Below are positions 16,685-27,350 of a stretch of 64,000 nt of DNA, one piece after another (the first letter of the stretch is position 1; every line of letters begins with the position of its first letter). Below the pieces are notes generated by a model. It worked only from the letters and a program-made list of their open reading frames with translations. It made no database searches and had not been told where the DNA came from. This DNA comes from Clostridiales bacterium PH28_bin88 (GTDB lineage: Bacteria; Bacillota; PH28-bin88): contig LAKY01000058.1 of NCBI GenBank assembly GCA_000987045.1, positions 62,001-126,000 of the forward strand. The letters run 5' to 3'. The translations under genes were made by a program, and so were the position numbers.

Positions 16685-17713
16685 TTACTTGGTATTCTTG
16701 ATCTGTTCGATCAGGTCTTTACCGATCTGCGGCTCGTATTCCTGGTAGACAGGCTCCATGGCTTTGATCCACTCGGCCTTGTCCACTTCCGCCACTTCCA
16801 TCCCCAGCTTCTTGACCTCGTCCAGGAGCTTCTGGTCGGACTCCTGGATCAGGCCCCGCTCGTAATCCCGGGCCTCAATGGCCGCTTCTTGCAGGGCTTT
16901 CTGGGCGTCGGCGGGGAGCTTGTCCCATACCGCCTTGCTGACCAAAAGCGGCGAAGCGGCATAGAAGTGACCGGTCATGGACAGATACTTTTGCACCTCA
17001 TAGAACTTGGAGGTGTAGATGATCGCCAGCGGGTTTTCCTGCCCGTCCACGGTCTTTTGTTGCAGGGCGGTATACAGTTCACCGAAAGCCATGGGGGTCG
17101 GGTCGGCCCCTACCGCCTTGAAGGAGGCCATGTGGATCTTGTTTTCCATGGTCCGGATCTTCAAGCCTTTTGCGTCTTCAGGTTTTACCACCGGGCGCTT
17201 GGAGTTGGTCAGGTTCCGGAATCCGTTCTCCCAATAACCCAGGCCCACGATGCCGTTCTGCTGCAGCGACTGCATGATGTCCGTGCCGATGGGGCCGTCG
17301 ACCACCTTGTAGGCCTGCTCCCTGGTCTGGAAGATGAACGGCAGGTCGAATACCAGGAACTTATTGGAGAACCCGGCCAGTGGAGCGGTGGAAACCAGAG
17401 TCATGTCCAGGGTGCCCATCTGCAGGGCTTCAATCATTTCCCGCTCGTTGCCCAGCTGGGAGCTGGGGAATACATCCACCTTGACCTTGCCGCCAGTCTT
17501 CTCGCTGACCAGTTCGGAAAACTTGGTCAATCCCAGGTGATAGGGGTGAGTGGGCGCCAGCACGTGTCCTACTTTCAGGTTAATGGTCTTGTCCGCATCA
17601 GGAGTCTTGGCGTCACCGGAATTGTCAGCGGCCTTCTGGCCACCGCATCCGGCCGTAACAACAGCCAGCATCATTAAAGCCAACAGTAAAGCGACAACTT
17701 TTGTAACTTTCAT
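16685..17713 (-). CDS. dctP: TRAP transporter substrate-binding lipoprotein (DctP)
   Basis: 342-aa extracytoplasmic receptor of the TRAP system. The signal peptide ends in the lipobox VTAGC (about residue 23), followed by a charged linker. The mature domain has DctP features: 'VGHVLAPTHPYHLGLTKF', 'VDVFPSSQLGNEREMIEALQ', and the arginine region 'DAKGLKIRTMENKIH', where the family salt-bridges the ligand carboxylate. The ATG at 17713 has GAGGGCAAG upstream. It is 108 bp downstream of the IclR regulator and heads the TRAP/oxidase cluster. A carboxylate with a 2-hydroxy group is the likely ligand, given the enzymes downstream. Confidence 0.92.
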   Translation of the reverse strand: MKVTKVVALLLALMMLAVVTAGCGGQKAADNSGDAKTPDADKTINLKVGHVLAPTHPYHLGLTKFSELVSEKTGGKVKVDVFPSSQLGNEREMIEALQMGTLDMTLVSTAPLAGFSNKFLVFDLPFIFQTREQAYKVVDGPIGTDIMQSLQQNGIVGLGYWENGFRNLTNSKRPVVKPEDAKGLKIRTMENKIHMASFKAVGADPTPMAFGELYTALQQKTVDGQENPLAIIYTSKFYEVQKYLSMTGHFYAASPLLVSKAVWDKLPADAQKALQEAAIEARDYERGLIQESDQKLLDEVKKLGMEVAEVDKAEWIKAMEPVYQEYEPQIGKDLIEQIKNTK

Positions 17714-17821
17714 TTTGTCTTGCCCTCCTCAGTTAACATATCTAATTCTCTTTGGTTTTTGGCTCTCACCGAGCCTGGCAACTTCCTCTTCCTCCTATTG
17801 GCACTCCCCCTTTCAAGACCT

Positions 17822-18604
17822 CTACCTACCCTTTTTAAAGCCCAGCCTTTGAGAAATGCTGAGCCCTGTCTCTGTCACCGCGGCGACGAGTTCCTGTTCG
17901 CGCCCCTGAAATCTTACAGGCGACCCGGAGATGCTTACCGCGGCAACCACCTCCCCCCGGTGGTTCCTGATGGGGGCGGCAAAACACTGCAGCCCGTATT
18001 CCAGTTCCTCGTTGTCCGTGGCGAAGCCCCAGGAACGCACCCGGAGGATGTGCTCATACAGCGCTTCTTTATCCGTCAAGGTATTGCTGGTTAGCGCAAC
18101 AGGAGAACTGGCGGAGACGATGGACCGTATTTCCTCGTCCGGCCGCCCGGCCAGCAATACCTTTCCTACCGCTGTGCAGTACAGAGGGAGCCTCTTGCCC
18201 ACCCGGGAGTACCGCACCACCGCGTTGGGCCTTTCCACCTTCTCTATGTAAATGGCGTCGGCGCCGTCTCTCACCACCAGGTGGACCGTCTCTCCGACCC
18301 GGTCGGACAGTTCCTGTAAGTAAGGAAATGCCTCTTTACGCAGGTCCATCTGCGACAGGACCAGGGTGCCCAATTCCACCAGTTTCAGTGTTAGCCGGTA
18401 TTTTTTAGTGGATGGATTTCTCTCCAAGAACCCGCCGTCACACAGTGACAGTACCAACCGGTGGATGGTACTTTTATGCATCCCCAGGTGTTCGCTTAGC
18501 TCCAGTAAGTTCCATTCCGGTTTGTCCGCATTAAAGGACGAAAGAATTTCCAGTGCCCGTCTCACGCTCCGGATGGCTTGCGTCCCTTCCCGGTCTTGTG
18601 TCAC
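17822..18604 (-). CDS. IclR-family transcriptional regulator
   Basis: 260 aa: an N-terminal winged helix-turn-helix ('NLLELSEHLGMHKSTIHRLV', about 31-50) and a C-terminal IclR effector domain with 'CTAVGKVLLA' and 'GLQCFAAPIRNHRGEVVAAVSISG'. The GTG start is at 18604. It lies upstream of, and in line with, dctPQM-glcDEF, so it is the probable local repressor/activator sensing the imported acid or its product. An 8-bp inverted repeat lies in its own upstream region. Confidence 0.9.
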   Translation of the reverse strand: MTQDREGTQAIRSVRRALEILSSFNADKPEWNLLELSEHLGMHKSTIHRLVLSLCDGGFLERNPSTKKYRLTLKLVELGTLVLSQMDLRKEAFPYLQELSDRVGETVHLVVRDGADAIYIEKVERPNAVVRYSRVGKRLPLYCTAVGKVLLAGRPDEEIRSIVSASSPVALTSNTLTDKEALYEHILRVRSWGFATDNEELEYGLQCFAAPIRNHRGEVVAAVSISGSPVRFQGREQELVAAVTETGLSISQRLGFKKGR

Positions 18605-18649
18605 TGCCCCGGCACCCCCCTTGTCTCACATAGCAAGACGTTAATATCA

Positions 18650-18681
18650 CTGTGTAGGACTTTTCATAATATACTACACAG
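18650..18681 (-). promoter_or_regulatory. Inverted repeat in the iclR upstream region (candidate operator)
   Basis: CTGTGTAG (18650-18657) and CTACACAG (18674-18681) are perfect inverted arms around an AT-rich spacer containing TATATTATG on the minus strand. The site is about 46 bp upstream of the IclR GTG, so autoregulation is plausible. The match to any published IclR site was not checked. Confidence 0.45.
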
Positions 18682-18727
18682 CACCCTCATTCTCCTGCTT
18701 CGATTTAAAAGACAAAATATTTACATA

Positions 18728-18824
18728 CTTAGATAAAGAAAACTTGGCTTGCGCCAAGCCTGCAGGCGCAGGCGGAAGCCTTAGTTGCACTTATGCCACA
18801 GAAAGTTATACTTTCTGATGGTGC
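18728..18824 (+). repeat. Non-coding repeat A, copy 2
   Basis: Plus-strand copy: a block AGATAAAGAAAACTTGGCTT (from 18731), a GC-rich stem (GCTTGCGCCAAGCC region), then AGTTGCACTTATGC and CAGAAAGTTA/TACTTTCTGATG. It matches copy 1 at 16487-16676 in opposite orientation, so the two copies face each other around dctP and iclR. It occupies most of the 377-bp gap between iclR and secA; the rest holds the iclR operator and the secA terminator. Confidence 0.55.
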
Positions 18825-18896
18825 AAAAAAACCCATGCGGCCGATGACCCAGGCCCGGGATGGTGCCGGGATTAGCGGTCGTGGGAGTCTATACGT

Positions 18897-18925
18897 AGAA
18901 AAAAAAGAGAGGGCCTTTCCCTCTC
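18897..18925 (-). terminator. Rho-independent terminator of secA
   Basis: On the minus strand, GAGAGGG / CCCTCTC (7-bp stem, 5-base loop) is followed by eight T residues. It lies 57 bp past the secA stop. A strong canonical terminator. Confidence 0.85.
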
Positions 18926-18981
18926 CACTTTCGTATATGATAAGGCAGCTGACGTCCGACCTCCGATTTTCGACGTCTGAT

Positions 18982-21603
<2,622 letters not shown>

Positions 21604-21659
21604 GGCGCATCACTCCTTCCTTACAGCGAACGCCCTAAAGGTCTATACGCGTCGCTATC

Positions 21660-21915
21660 ATGGTATTATATCATTTTGCCGTGCGAGGTTCAACCATGGA
21701 AAAACTCTGGAAAATCCCAGCTTACGCTCCGCAGACCCGGTCTCATGGTAGCAATTTCCTGTTATATTGTCAATCGAGATGATATTATAACGAACCGGCG
21801 GACAAAGTGAGAAGGCTGGTGAACCCCCACCAACCTTCTCGGTAACCAGACCCTTTGCTTAACTAACCGGGCCGCACGCCCTGCAGTCGGGTTCGCCTTC
21901 AGGCGGGCCCTTAAG
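21660..21915 (+). repeat. Repeat B, copy 1 (decayed, small ORF lost)
   Basis: It shares blocks with the two intact copies (27441-27842, 39245-39633): ATTATATCATTTT at its left end, GATGATATTATAA, the sequence CGGCGGACAAAGTGAGAAGG, a hairpin GAAGGCTGGTG/CACCAACCTTC, and the GC-rich block GGGCCGCACGCCCTGCAGTC. The segment encoding the 33-aa peptide and its structured leader is missing between GATGATAT and CGGCGGACAAAG. The gap between secA and the next gene contains only this element and the secA promoter. Confidence 0.7.
21665..21693 (-). promoter_or_regulatory. Sigma-A promoter of secA
   Basis: On the minus strand: TTGAAC (21693-21688), 17-bp spacer, TATAAT (21670-21665), about 60 bp upstream of the secA GTG. 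The -10 hexamer is perfect and the -35 matches at 4 of 6 positions. The segment resembles the left end of repeat B. Confidence 0.8.
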
Positions 21916-21931
21916 ACACCATGATGAGCGA

Positions 21932-22282
21932 TTACCGCAACAGCCACGAGGCCAGGGCCACGGCCACGGCCACACCGGCGACGGCTACGATAGTCCCGAT
22001 TATCCAGCGGGTGGTGTTGTGGAGTTCCTGGTGCAGGCTGTCAATCCTGGCATCTAGCTTGTCTATCTTAGCATCTACTTCCCTGCGGAGGTCGTCAATT
22101 TTTGTATCCAGCTTGTCTATCCTGGCATCTACTTCCCTGCGCAAGTCATCAAATTTTGTATCCAGCTTGCTCAACTGTTGTATGATCATATTGAAAGGAT
22201 CAAAGGAAGTCCGGAAGGGGATCCCCTGATCATCACCGCCAGCGGCTATTTGTTTTCTGGTCTCGTCCTCAACCACAGCCAA
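21932..22282 (-). CDS. Small coiled-coil protein with C-terminal membrane anchor (XhlA-like)
   Basis: About 116 aa. A Lys/Asp/Arg-rich coiled coil built from an 18-residue unit repeated in tandem ('DDLRREVDARIDKLDTKI' type, 54 bp per unit), then a single C-terminal TM helix ('WIIGTIVAVAGVAVAVALAS'). The layout resembles phage XhlA-type haemolysin/holin-associated proteins, but the family assignment is tentative. The open frame extends to 22420; TTG 22282 is preferred because AAAGGAGG lies 8 bases upstream, and GTG 22276 is an alternative. A TTGACA box followed by an AT-rich stretch lies at 22386 (minus strand), matching a box in repeat B. A truncated relative is at about 40.5 kb. Confidence 0.6.
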   Translation of the reverse strand: MAVVEDETRKQIAAGGDDQGIPFRTSFDPFNMIIQQLSKLDTKFDDLRREVDARIDKLDTKIDDLRREVDAKIDKLDARIDSLHQELHNTTRWIIGTIVAVAGVAVAVALASWLLR

Positions 22283-22410
22283 GACGCCCCCCTCCTTTGC
22301 CACTATTTTACCATGACGGAAGGAGGGGGGCAATGATTTTCCAGTGAAACCTTTAACGGCGATAATAAACTGTCTTAGTTTGTCAATACATGCAGGGGAT
22401 TCATCCAGAA

Positions 22411-23676
22411 TCAGGTCCACAGGTGCGACAGCGTGCCGTTGGGGTCAAACCCCAGGGTACGCCATTCGCCCGAAAGCCTCACATGCTCCTTCGCCAAAGC
22501 CTCTTCCGCCAGGGCGCGGCTGATGAACAGCTTGCTGACTTGCAGGGTATTCTTGATCAGGACCAGGCGCACGCTGGCTGCGTCCACAGGCCTGCCGCAG
22601 GTAGCCATTGCCAGGGCCACCGCCTCCCTGTCACTACCGGCTGTCAGGGGAATGGCAGCCTTCTCGGGGAAACCCGCCGTTAACGCGTTGGTATAGGTCT
22701 TCTGTAAGTCGATCTTTTCATGCAGGCGGCGGGTGATGATGTCCGCGCTGCCTACCCCGTGGGCATTGCCGTGGGTCTCCGGGGTCAAGTCCAGCACCGC
22801 CAGCCGTCCCACCCGCGGCCGGGGCAGGTCGGGCTGCCCCCGGATGCCCAGCCGGCCGGTGATCGCCGGGTCCATCCCGGTACCGCTGATGTTTTTCCCT
22901 ATCTCCTGCACCACCAGCACGTCCAGGTGGTCGAAGGGGAGGGAAGGCATCAGCGACCTGGCCTCCGCCAGGAGATCCGGTTCCCGGGAGAGGATTTCTC
23001 CCGGCAGTAAGGCCTCTACTCTGGCGGTCTGGTCGTAGGCGTTCTCTATCACCGCCAGGCCCAGCACCACCGGCAGTTTCCTCAGCATCAGCCGGGCTAC
23101 CTCCGGGATCAGGTTCTTCAACCCTTCGACTCCATGGCTGTGGATCAACTGGGCGCCGGTATCTTTTCCGAGGCCGATGGCCAGCATCTTGGCCAGACCG
23201 CTCTCAATGGGGGCGTGAAAACTGGTATGGGGTTTAACCCGGTTGATCAGGATGATCCCGTCCGCTCCGGCCGCCTGGCGGTCACAAAACACCGGCAGAC
23301 CGCCGGGGGTCGATCCCAGTTGGATCACTTCCATGGAGGAGATCACCGGCGCCCCTACCTGGCCTTCGGTGATTCCGTACCCTGCCAGCAGTTCCCGCTG
23401 GCCCTCCGCCGTGGCCCCTCCGTGGCTGCCCATGGCAGGGACGATAAAGGGAATGCCCCCGGCTGCCCGCACCTCAGTCACCACCGCCGCCACCATCCCG
23501 GCAATCCGGTGGATCCCGCGGCTGCCCACGGCGATAGCCACCCGGCTCCCAGGCCTGATCCCGGGCGAACGGCGGCGCATCTCGCCCGCTACCGCCTTCC
23601 CCACGTCCGCCACCAGCGGGGCCGGGAATTCCTGCCGGACCTCAATCACCTCCGGTAGTAAAACTCCCTTATTCAT
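22411..23676 (-). CDS. LarA-like (nickel-pincer racemase family) protein, copy 2
   Basis: 421 aa, same family as the gene at 9315-10565: 'VAIAVGSRGIHRIAG', 'AMGSHGGATAEGQ', 'NRVKPHTSFHAPIESGL' and 'VVQEIGKNISGTGMD'. Expected role: racemisation or epimerisation of a 2-hydroxy acid. The frame extends to 23781, but ATG 23676 has GGAGGTGAAGTA directly upstream and is clearly the start. It lies 105 bp downstream of the glcF-like gene and completes the FadR-GlcD-GlcF-LarA unit. The context fits use of both lactate (or another hydroxyacid) enantiomers. Confidence 0.82.
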   Translation of the reverse strand: MNKGVLLPEVIEVRQEFPAPLVADVGKAVAGEMRRRSPGIRPGSRVAIAVGSRGIHRIAGMVAAVVTEVRAAGGIPFIVPAMGSHGGATAEGQRELLAGYGITEGQVGAPVISSMEVIQLGSTPGGLPVFCDRQAAGADGIILINRVKPHTSFHAPIESGLAKMLAIGLGKDTGAQLIHSHGVEGLKNLIPEVARLMLRKLPVVLGLAVIENAYDQTARVEALLPGEILSREPDLLAEARSLMPSLPFDHLDVLVVQEIGKNISGTGMDPAITGRLGIRGQPDLPRPRVGRLAVLDLTPETHGNAHGVGSADIITRRLHEKIDLQKTYTNALTAGFPEKAAIPLTAGSDREAVALAMATCGRPVDAASVRLVLIKNTLQVSKLFISRALAEEALAKEHVRLSGEWRTLGFDPNGTLSHLWT

Positions 23677-23781
23677 TACTTCACCTCCCACTTCCAACAA
23701 TGGCGGCTTACCAGTGTTGTTTTCGGTTCCCCAGTCTCTTGTGACAGACTTCTGACCAGTGGGGCAGCGACCACTGATCAC

Positions 23782-25023
23782 CTAATGGTAAGAACGGCTG
23801 AGGATTTCCAGCGTGTGCGTCACCGGCACGGCAGAACCCGCCTGCTCCAACCCCTTTTCCAACTGCAGGCGGCAGGCCGGGCAGCCGGTGGCTACCGCCT
23901 CCGCTCCGGTGGCCAGGATGCTCCTGGTCTTGTGGCTGCCCACCCGCATGGAAAGCCGGCAGTGGGTCAGGTTGAAGGACCCCGCGGACCCGCAGCAGCG
24001 GTCCGCTCCCTCCATTTCTTTTACCGTCACCCCGGGAAGCGCCTGCAGCAGTTGCCGCGGCGCCCGGTGGATGCCCTGGTACCTTTTCGCGTGGCAGGGG
24101 TCGTGGTAGGTAACCGTGATCTCCATCGGGTTGGCGCCTGGCCGGAAATCCACGTCTTCCGTCAAAAACTCCGCCACATCCCGCACCTTCCGGGAAAACT
24201 CCGCGGCCTCGGGGGTGCCGGCGATCTCTCCGTATTCTTTCAGCATGGAACCGCAACTGGCGCAGTCCACCACGACCCGGTCCACCCCGGCCTCGTTGAA
24301 CCAGCGGATATTTCGCCTGGCCAGTTTCACGGCCGCCTCCCGGTCGCCCGAAGCCAGGGCCGGCAGGCCGCAGCAGACCTGCGGCGGCAGGACCACGCTG
24401 ACGCCGTTGGCCCGCATTACGGTGAGAAAAGCCTGGCCGGTACCGGGGTAGGCGTGATTGGTCATGCAGCCGTAAAAATACCCGATCCTGCGCTTTTCCC
24501 CGGCAGCTTCCATCACCGGAGGCACCGTCTTGGCAAAGGCACGCCGCCCTGCTCTGGGTAAGAGCCTCTCCTTGTCTCCCAGCCCCCAGGGTAAAGTGTT
24601 TAACAGCCCGCTCTTCCTGGCGACGGCCTGCAGCCCCGACCGGTGGTACAGGTACAGCAACCGGCCCAGGAGGTTAAGGTTGCCGCTGCTGGTCAACAGG
24701 TAGTGAAAGGCGGTCTTCTTCCAGATGGACAAGCCCCTGGCCCGCGCCAATTCCTCCCGGGCGGCCAGCACCAGCCTTGCCACCTGCACCCCGTTGGGGC
24801 AGTTCACCTCACATGTCCGGCACAAAAGGCATAAAGAGATGACTTCCTCCATCCTGCGGGACCAGTCCAGCCGCCCTTCCGTCAGGGCGTCCAGCAGGTA
24901 TATCTTCCCCCTGGCCACCAGGGGTTCTCTGTTGGTTTCCAAATACAGGGGGCATACGGCCTGGCAGTTGCCGCATTTGCTGCACCGGTCCATCTGGGAG
25001 CGTAGTTCGGTTAATTTGCGCAT
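23782..25023 (-). CDS. GlcF-like iron-sulfur subunit (duplicated block, copy 1)
   Basis: 413 aa with two [4Fe-4S] motifs (CSKCGNCQAVCP near 14-25, CLLCRTCEVNCP near 65-76) and two CCG domains (CCGLPA...DCASCGS, HDPCH...CCGSAGSF...CPAC). It is the electron-transfer subunit for the GlcD-like oxidase encoded 5 bp upstream. The first Cys motif and 'MDRCSKCGNCQ' start are almost identical to the copy at 35444-36814. ATG 25023 is preceded by GGGGGTAATGAT. Unlike the three-subunit system at 10.6-14.6 kb, no GlcE is present, so this is a two-subunit D/F type enzyme. Confidence 0.88.
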   Translation of the reverse strand: MRKLTELRSQMDRCSKCGNCQAVCPLYLETNREPLVARGKIYLLDALTEGRLDWSRRMEEVISLCLLCRTCEVNCPNGVQVARLVLAAREELARARGLSIWKKTAFHYLLTSSGNLNLLGRLLYLYHRSGLQAVARKSGLLNTLPWGLGDKERLLPRAGRRAFAKTVPPVMEAAGEKRRIGYFYGCMTNHAYPGTGQAFLTVMRANGVSVVLPPQVCCGLPALASGDREAAVKLARRNIRWFNEAGVDRVVVDCASCGSMLKEYGEIAGTPEAAEFSRKVRDVAEFLTEDVDFRPGANPMEITVTYHDPCHAKRYQGIHRAPRQLLQALPGVTVKEMEGADRCCGSAGSFNLTHCRLSMRVGSHKTRSILATGAEAVATGCPACRLQLEKGLEQAGSAVPVTHTLEILSRSYH

Positions 25024-25027
25024 ATCA

Positions 25028-26404
25028 TTACCCCCACAGCATTTTGCCGGGGCTTAGTATATTGTTGGGGTCCAAGGCCGCCTTGATGCCGCGCATCACC
25101 TGTATGCCGGTCTCGCCTACCTCCAGTGGGAGGTAGGGGGCCTTCATGCTGCCGATGCCGTGCTCCCCGCTTAAAGTCCCCTCCAGTTCCAGGGCTGCCC
25201 GAAACAACTCCTCCACCGCCTTTTCCACCCTGGCCATCTCCTCCGGGTCCCGCCGGTCCGCCAGGATGTTGGGGTGCAGGTTGCCGTCCCCGGCGTGGCC
25301 GAAGATAGCCATGGTGAGGTCGTATTTTTGGGCGATGGCCTTCAACCGCCGCACCATCTCGGGCACCCGGCTGCGGGGCACCGTGGCGTCCTCGGATATT
25401 TTGGTGGGTTTCAACTGCACAATGGCCGCGGACACCGCCCGCCGGGCCCGCCACAGTTCTTCCCGCTCCACGGGGCCGGCGGCCACCTCCACACCGGTAG
25501 CGCCCAACTCCCGGCAGACCTTCTCCACTGTGATGATAGCCTCGTCCACCGCAGACCGGAACCCGTCCACCTCGATCAAGAGGATGGCGCCCGCATCCAC
25601 CGGCAGTCCCATGTGCAGGTAGTTTTCCACGCACCTGATGGTCACGTCATCCATCAGTTCCAGGGTGGTGGGCAGGATGCCCCGGCGGCTCACTTCCGCC
25701 ACCGCCTCCGCCGCCCCATCCACCGTGGCGAAGACCGCCATGGCGGTCCGCGTGTCCTGGGGCTTGGGGATTAACCGCACCGTCGCCCTGGTGATTACCC
25801 CCAGCGTCCCCTCCGAGCCGGTCATCAACCGGGTCAGGTCGTACCCGGTAACGTTTTTCACTGTTTTACCGCCCGTGTACAGGATCTCGCCCGTGGGAGT
25901 AACCACCTCCAGCCCCAGTATGTAATCGCGGGTAACACCGTATTTCAACGCCCGGGGTCCACCGGCGTTTTCCGCGATGTTGCCCCCAATGGTACAGGAC
26001 TTCAGGCTGCCCGGGTCGGGGGGATAAAACAGGCCCGCCCGCTCCGCCTCCTGCTGCAGCGCCTCGGTCACCACCCCGGGCTCCACCACCGCCAGCAGGT
26101 TGTCAGTGTCCACCTCAAGGATCCTGTTCATATCGGTAAGCACCAGGGCAATGCCTCCCCGTTCCGGTACCGAGCCCCCGCTCAAACCAGTGCCGGCGCC
26201 CCGGGGGTAAACCGGGATCCCTTCCCGGTTGGCCAGCCTCAGCACCTCCGCCACCTGCCGCGTGGTCCGGGGGAACACCACCACCTCCGGCACGCCGGTC
26301 TGCATGGCGCCATCATAGGCGTAAGTCATCCGGTCTTCTAAGTCAGTCATGATTTGGTCTTTTCCCACAATCTGCTCTAGATGCCTGAACACTGCCTCTT
26401 TCAT
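25028..26404 (-). CDS. GlcD-like FAD-linked 2-hydroxyacid oxidase (duplicated block, copy 1)
   Basis: 458 aa. PCMH FAD domain ('VYPRGAGTGLSGGSVP', 'GGNIAENAGGPRALKYGVTR', 'NVTGYDLTRLMTGSEGTLGV') and C-terminal FAD-oxidase domain ('FGHAGDGNLHPNILAD', 'GEHGIGSMKAPYL'). D-lactate or glycolate-type dehydrogenase activity is the family expectation. The ATG at 26404 is supported by the paralogue. It is transcribed after the FadR-family regulator (100-bp gap) and coupled to the GlcF-like gene. Nearly identical in length and sequence to 36819-38195. Confidence 0.9.
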   Translation of the reverse strand: MKEAVFRHLEQIVGKDQIMTDLEDRMTYAYDGAMQTGVPEVVVFPRTTRQVAEVLRLANREGIPVYPRGAGTGLSGGSVPERGGIALVLTDMNRILEVDTDNLLAVVEPGVVTEALQQEAERAGLFYPPDPGSLKSCTIGGNIAENAGGPRALKYGVTRDYILGLEVVTPTGEILYTGGKTVKNVTGYDLTRLMTGSEGTLGVITRATVRLIPKPQDTRTAMAVFATVDGAAEAVAEVSRRGILPTTLELMDDVTIRCVENYLHMGLPVDAGAILLIEVDGFRSAVDEAIITVEKVCRELGATGVEVAAGPVEREELWRARRAVSAAIVQLKPTKISEDATVPRSRVPEMVRRLKAIAQKYDLTMAIFGHAGDGNLHPNILADRRDPEEMARVEKAVEELFRAALELEGTLSGEHGIGSMKAPYLPLEVGETGIQVMRGIKAALDPNNILSPGKMLWG

Positions 26405-26504
26405 ACCTGCGCCCCCCGCCGCTAAACTCCCCGTTCCTTCCGGGTAACCCTCGACCCCAGGCGGTACTCCCGGTTACCGGGATAGGACTCTTCTTTCCTA
26501 CCCA

Positions 26505-27212
26505 CTAAAGCAGCTTTTGCTGAACATTATCCAGGTGTTCCCGCATGTATCGCCTGGCCCTCTCGCCTTCACCGGCCTTAATAGCCTGAAAAATTCTCCG
26601 GTGTTCCTCCACCACCTCCAACGGCTGTCCCGGGATGGACCGGGTGTGCGTCCTGGTCTGTTCCAGCACCCGCGTCAAGAGGTCCGCCACGTTTTGTATT
26701 ACCTTTACCAAGAGCGGGTTCCCGGTACTTTCCACCAAGGCCATGTGAAACTGGAAGTCCCACTCGTGGGCCACCTTGTCCGCCCGCACTTCTCTTTCCA
26801 TGGAGTCCAGGGCTTCCTCCATCCGCTGCAGGTCCTCCGGCCGGGCCCTCTCCGCAGCCAGGGCCGCGGCCTCCACTTCGATAATGCGCCGCAGTTCCAG
26901 GAGCTGGAGGATACTCTCCCGGTTGGCTAGCAAGGAAACGGTCAGCGGGTTGATATAGCGTTCCATGTGCACCTGCCGCACAAAGTGTCCCCCGCCCTGG
27001 CGCATCTCGATAGCCCCGATGGCGGCGAGCCCGGTCAGCGCTTCCCGCACCGAAGTCCTGCTGACACCGAACATCTCTTCCAGTTCTTTTTCCGAGGGAA
27101 GCTTCTCTCCCGCCTGCCAAACCCCTTCACGGATCAACCTTGCCAGTTGCTCCATGATTTCCTCGGAAACCTTCTTTTTTTGCACCTTTTTGATATAGCC
27201 ATTGGCCTGCAT
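26505..27212 (-). CDS. FadR/GntR-family regulator, copy 1
   Basis: 235 aa: GntR winged helix-turn-helix ('LPSEKELEEMFGVSRTSVREAL', about 40-61) and an all-helical FCD effector domain with the metal/ligand positions in 'ESTGNPLLVKVI' and 'EEHRRIFQAIKAGEGERARRYMREH'. LldR/GlcC-type regulators in this family sense lactate or glycolate, which suits the downstream oxidase and LarA-like genes. A TTGTCATACAA operator-like site lies about 16 bp upstream of the start, so autoregulation is likely. Confidence 0.9.
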   Translation of the reverse strand: MQANGYIKKVQKKKVSEEIMEQLARLIREGVWQAGEKLPSEKELEEMFGVSRTSVREALTGLAAIGAIEMRQGGGHFVRQVHMERYINPLTVSLLANRESILQLLELRRIIEVEAAALAAERARPEDLQRMEEALDSMEREVRADKVAHEWDFQFHMALVESTGNPLLVKVIQNVADLLTRVLEQTRTHTRSIPGQPLEVVEEHRRIFQAIKAGEGERARRYMREHLDNVQQKLL

Positions 27213-27227
27213 GAATTACCTCCAAAT

Positions 27228-27238
27228 TTGTCATACAA
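27228..27238. promoter_or_regulatory. FadR-type operator upstream of FadR copy 1
   Basis: TTGTCATACAA is a near-perfect palindrome matching the GntR/FadR-subfamily pattern TNGTNNNACNA. It lies directly before the ribosome-binding site of the regulator. The same site is conserved before the second copy. Confidence 0.65.
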
Positions 27239-27324
27239 GTAGATATGTGATAAGTATACGACGTTACGGGGGCTTTTCCTGCCACCGGCGCGACTTTTTT
27301 TGGGAACTGCATTGGCAAATCAAA

Positions 27325-27350
27325 AACGGATCCGCTTATGCGAACCCGTT
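27325..27350 (-). terminator. Terminator-like hairpin between repeat B copy 2 and fadR
   Basis: Minus-strand stem AACGGGTTCGC / GCGGATCCGTT (11 bp, allowing G-U pairs), 4-base loop, followed by TTTGATTT. It would stop leftward transcripts that leave the repeat before they reach fadR. It is conserved at 39208-39233. Confidence 0.5.

Noticed and set aside
16679..17677. Plus-strand open frame opposite dctP
   Set aside because: His/Leu/Gly-rich translation without motifs; dctP on the other strand has signal peptide, lipobox and family motifs.
22030..22180. Tandem 54-bp repeats that might suggest a CRISPR-like array
   Set aside because: The repeats are coding, in frame (18-residue coiled-coil units), without unique spacers. 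No CRISPR array or cas gene was seen in the window.
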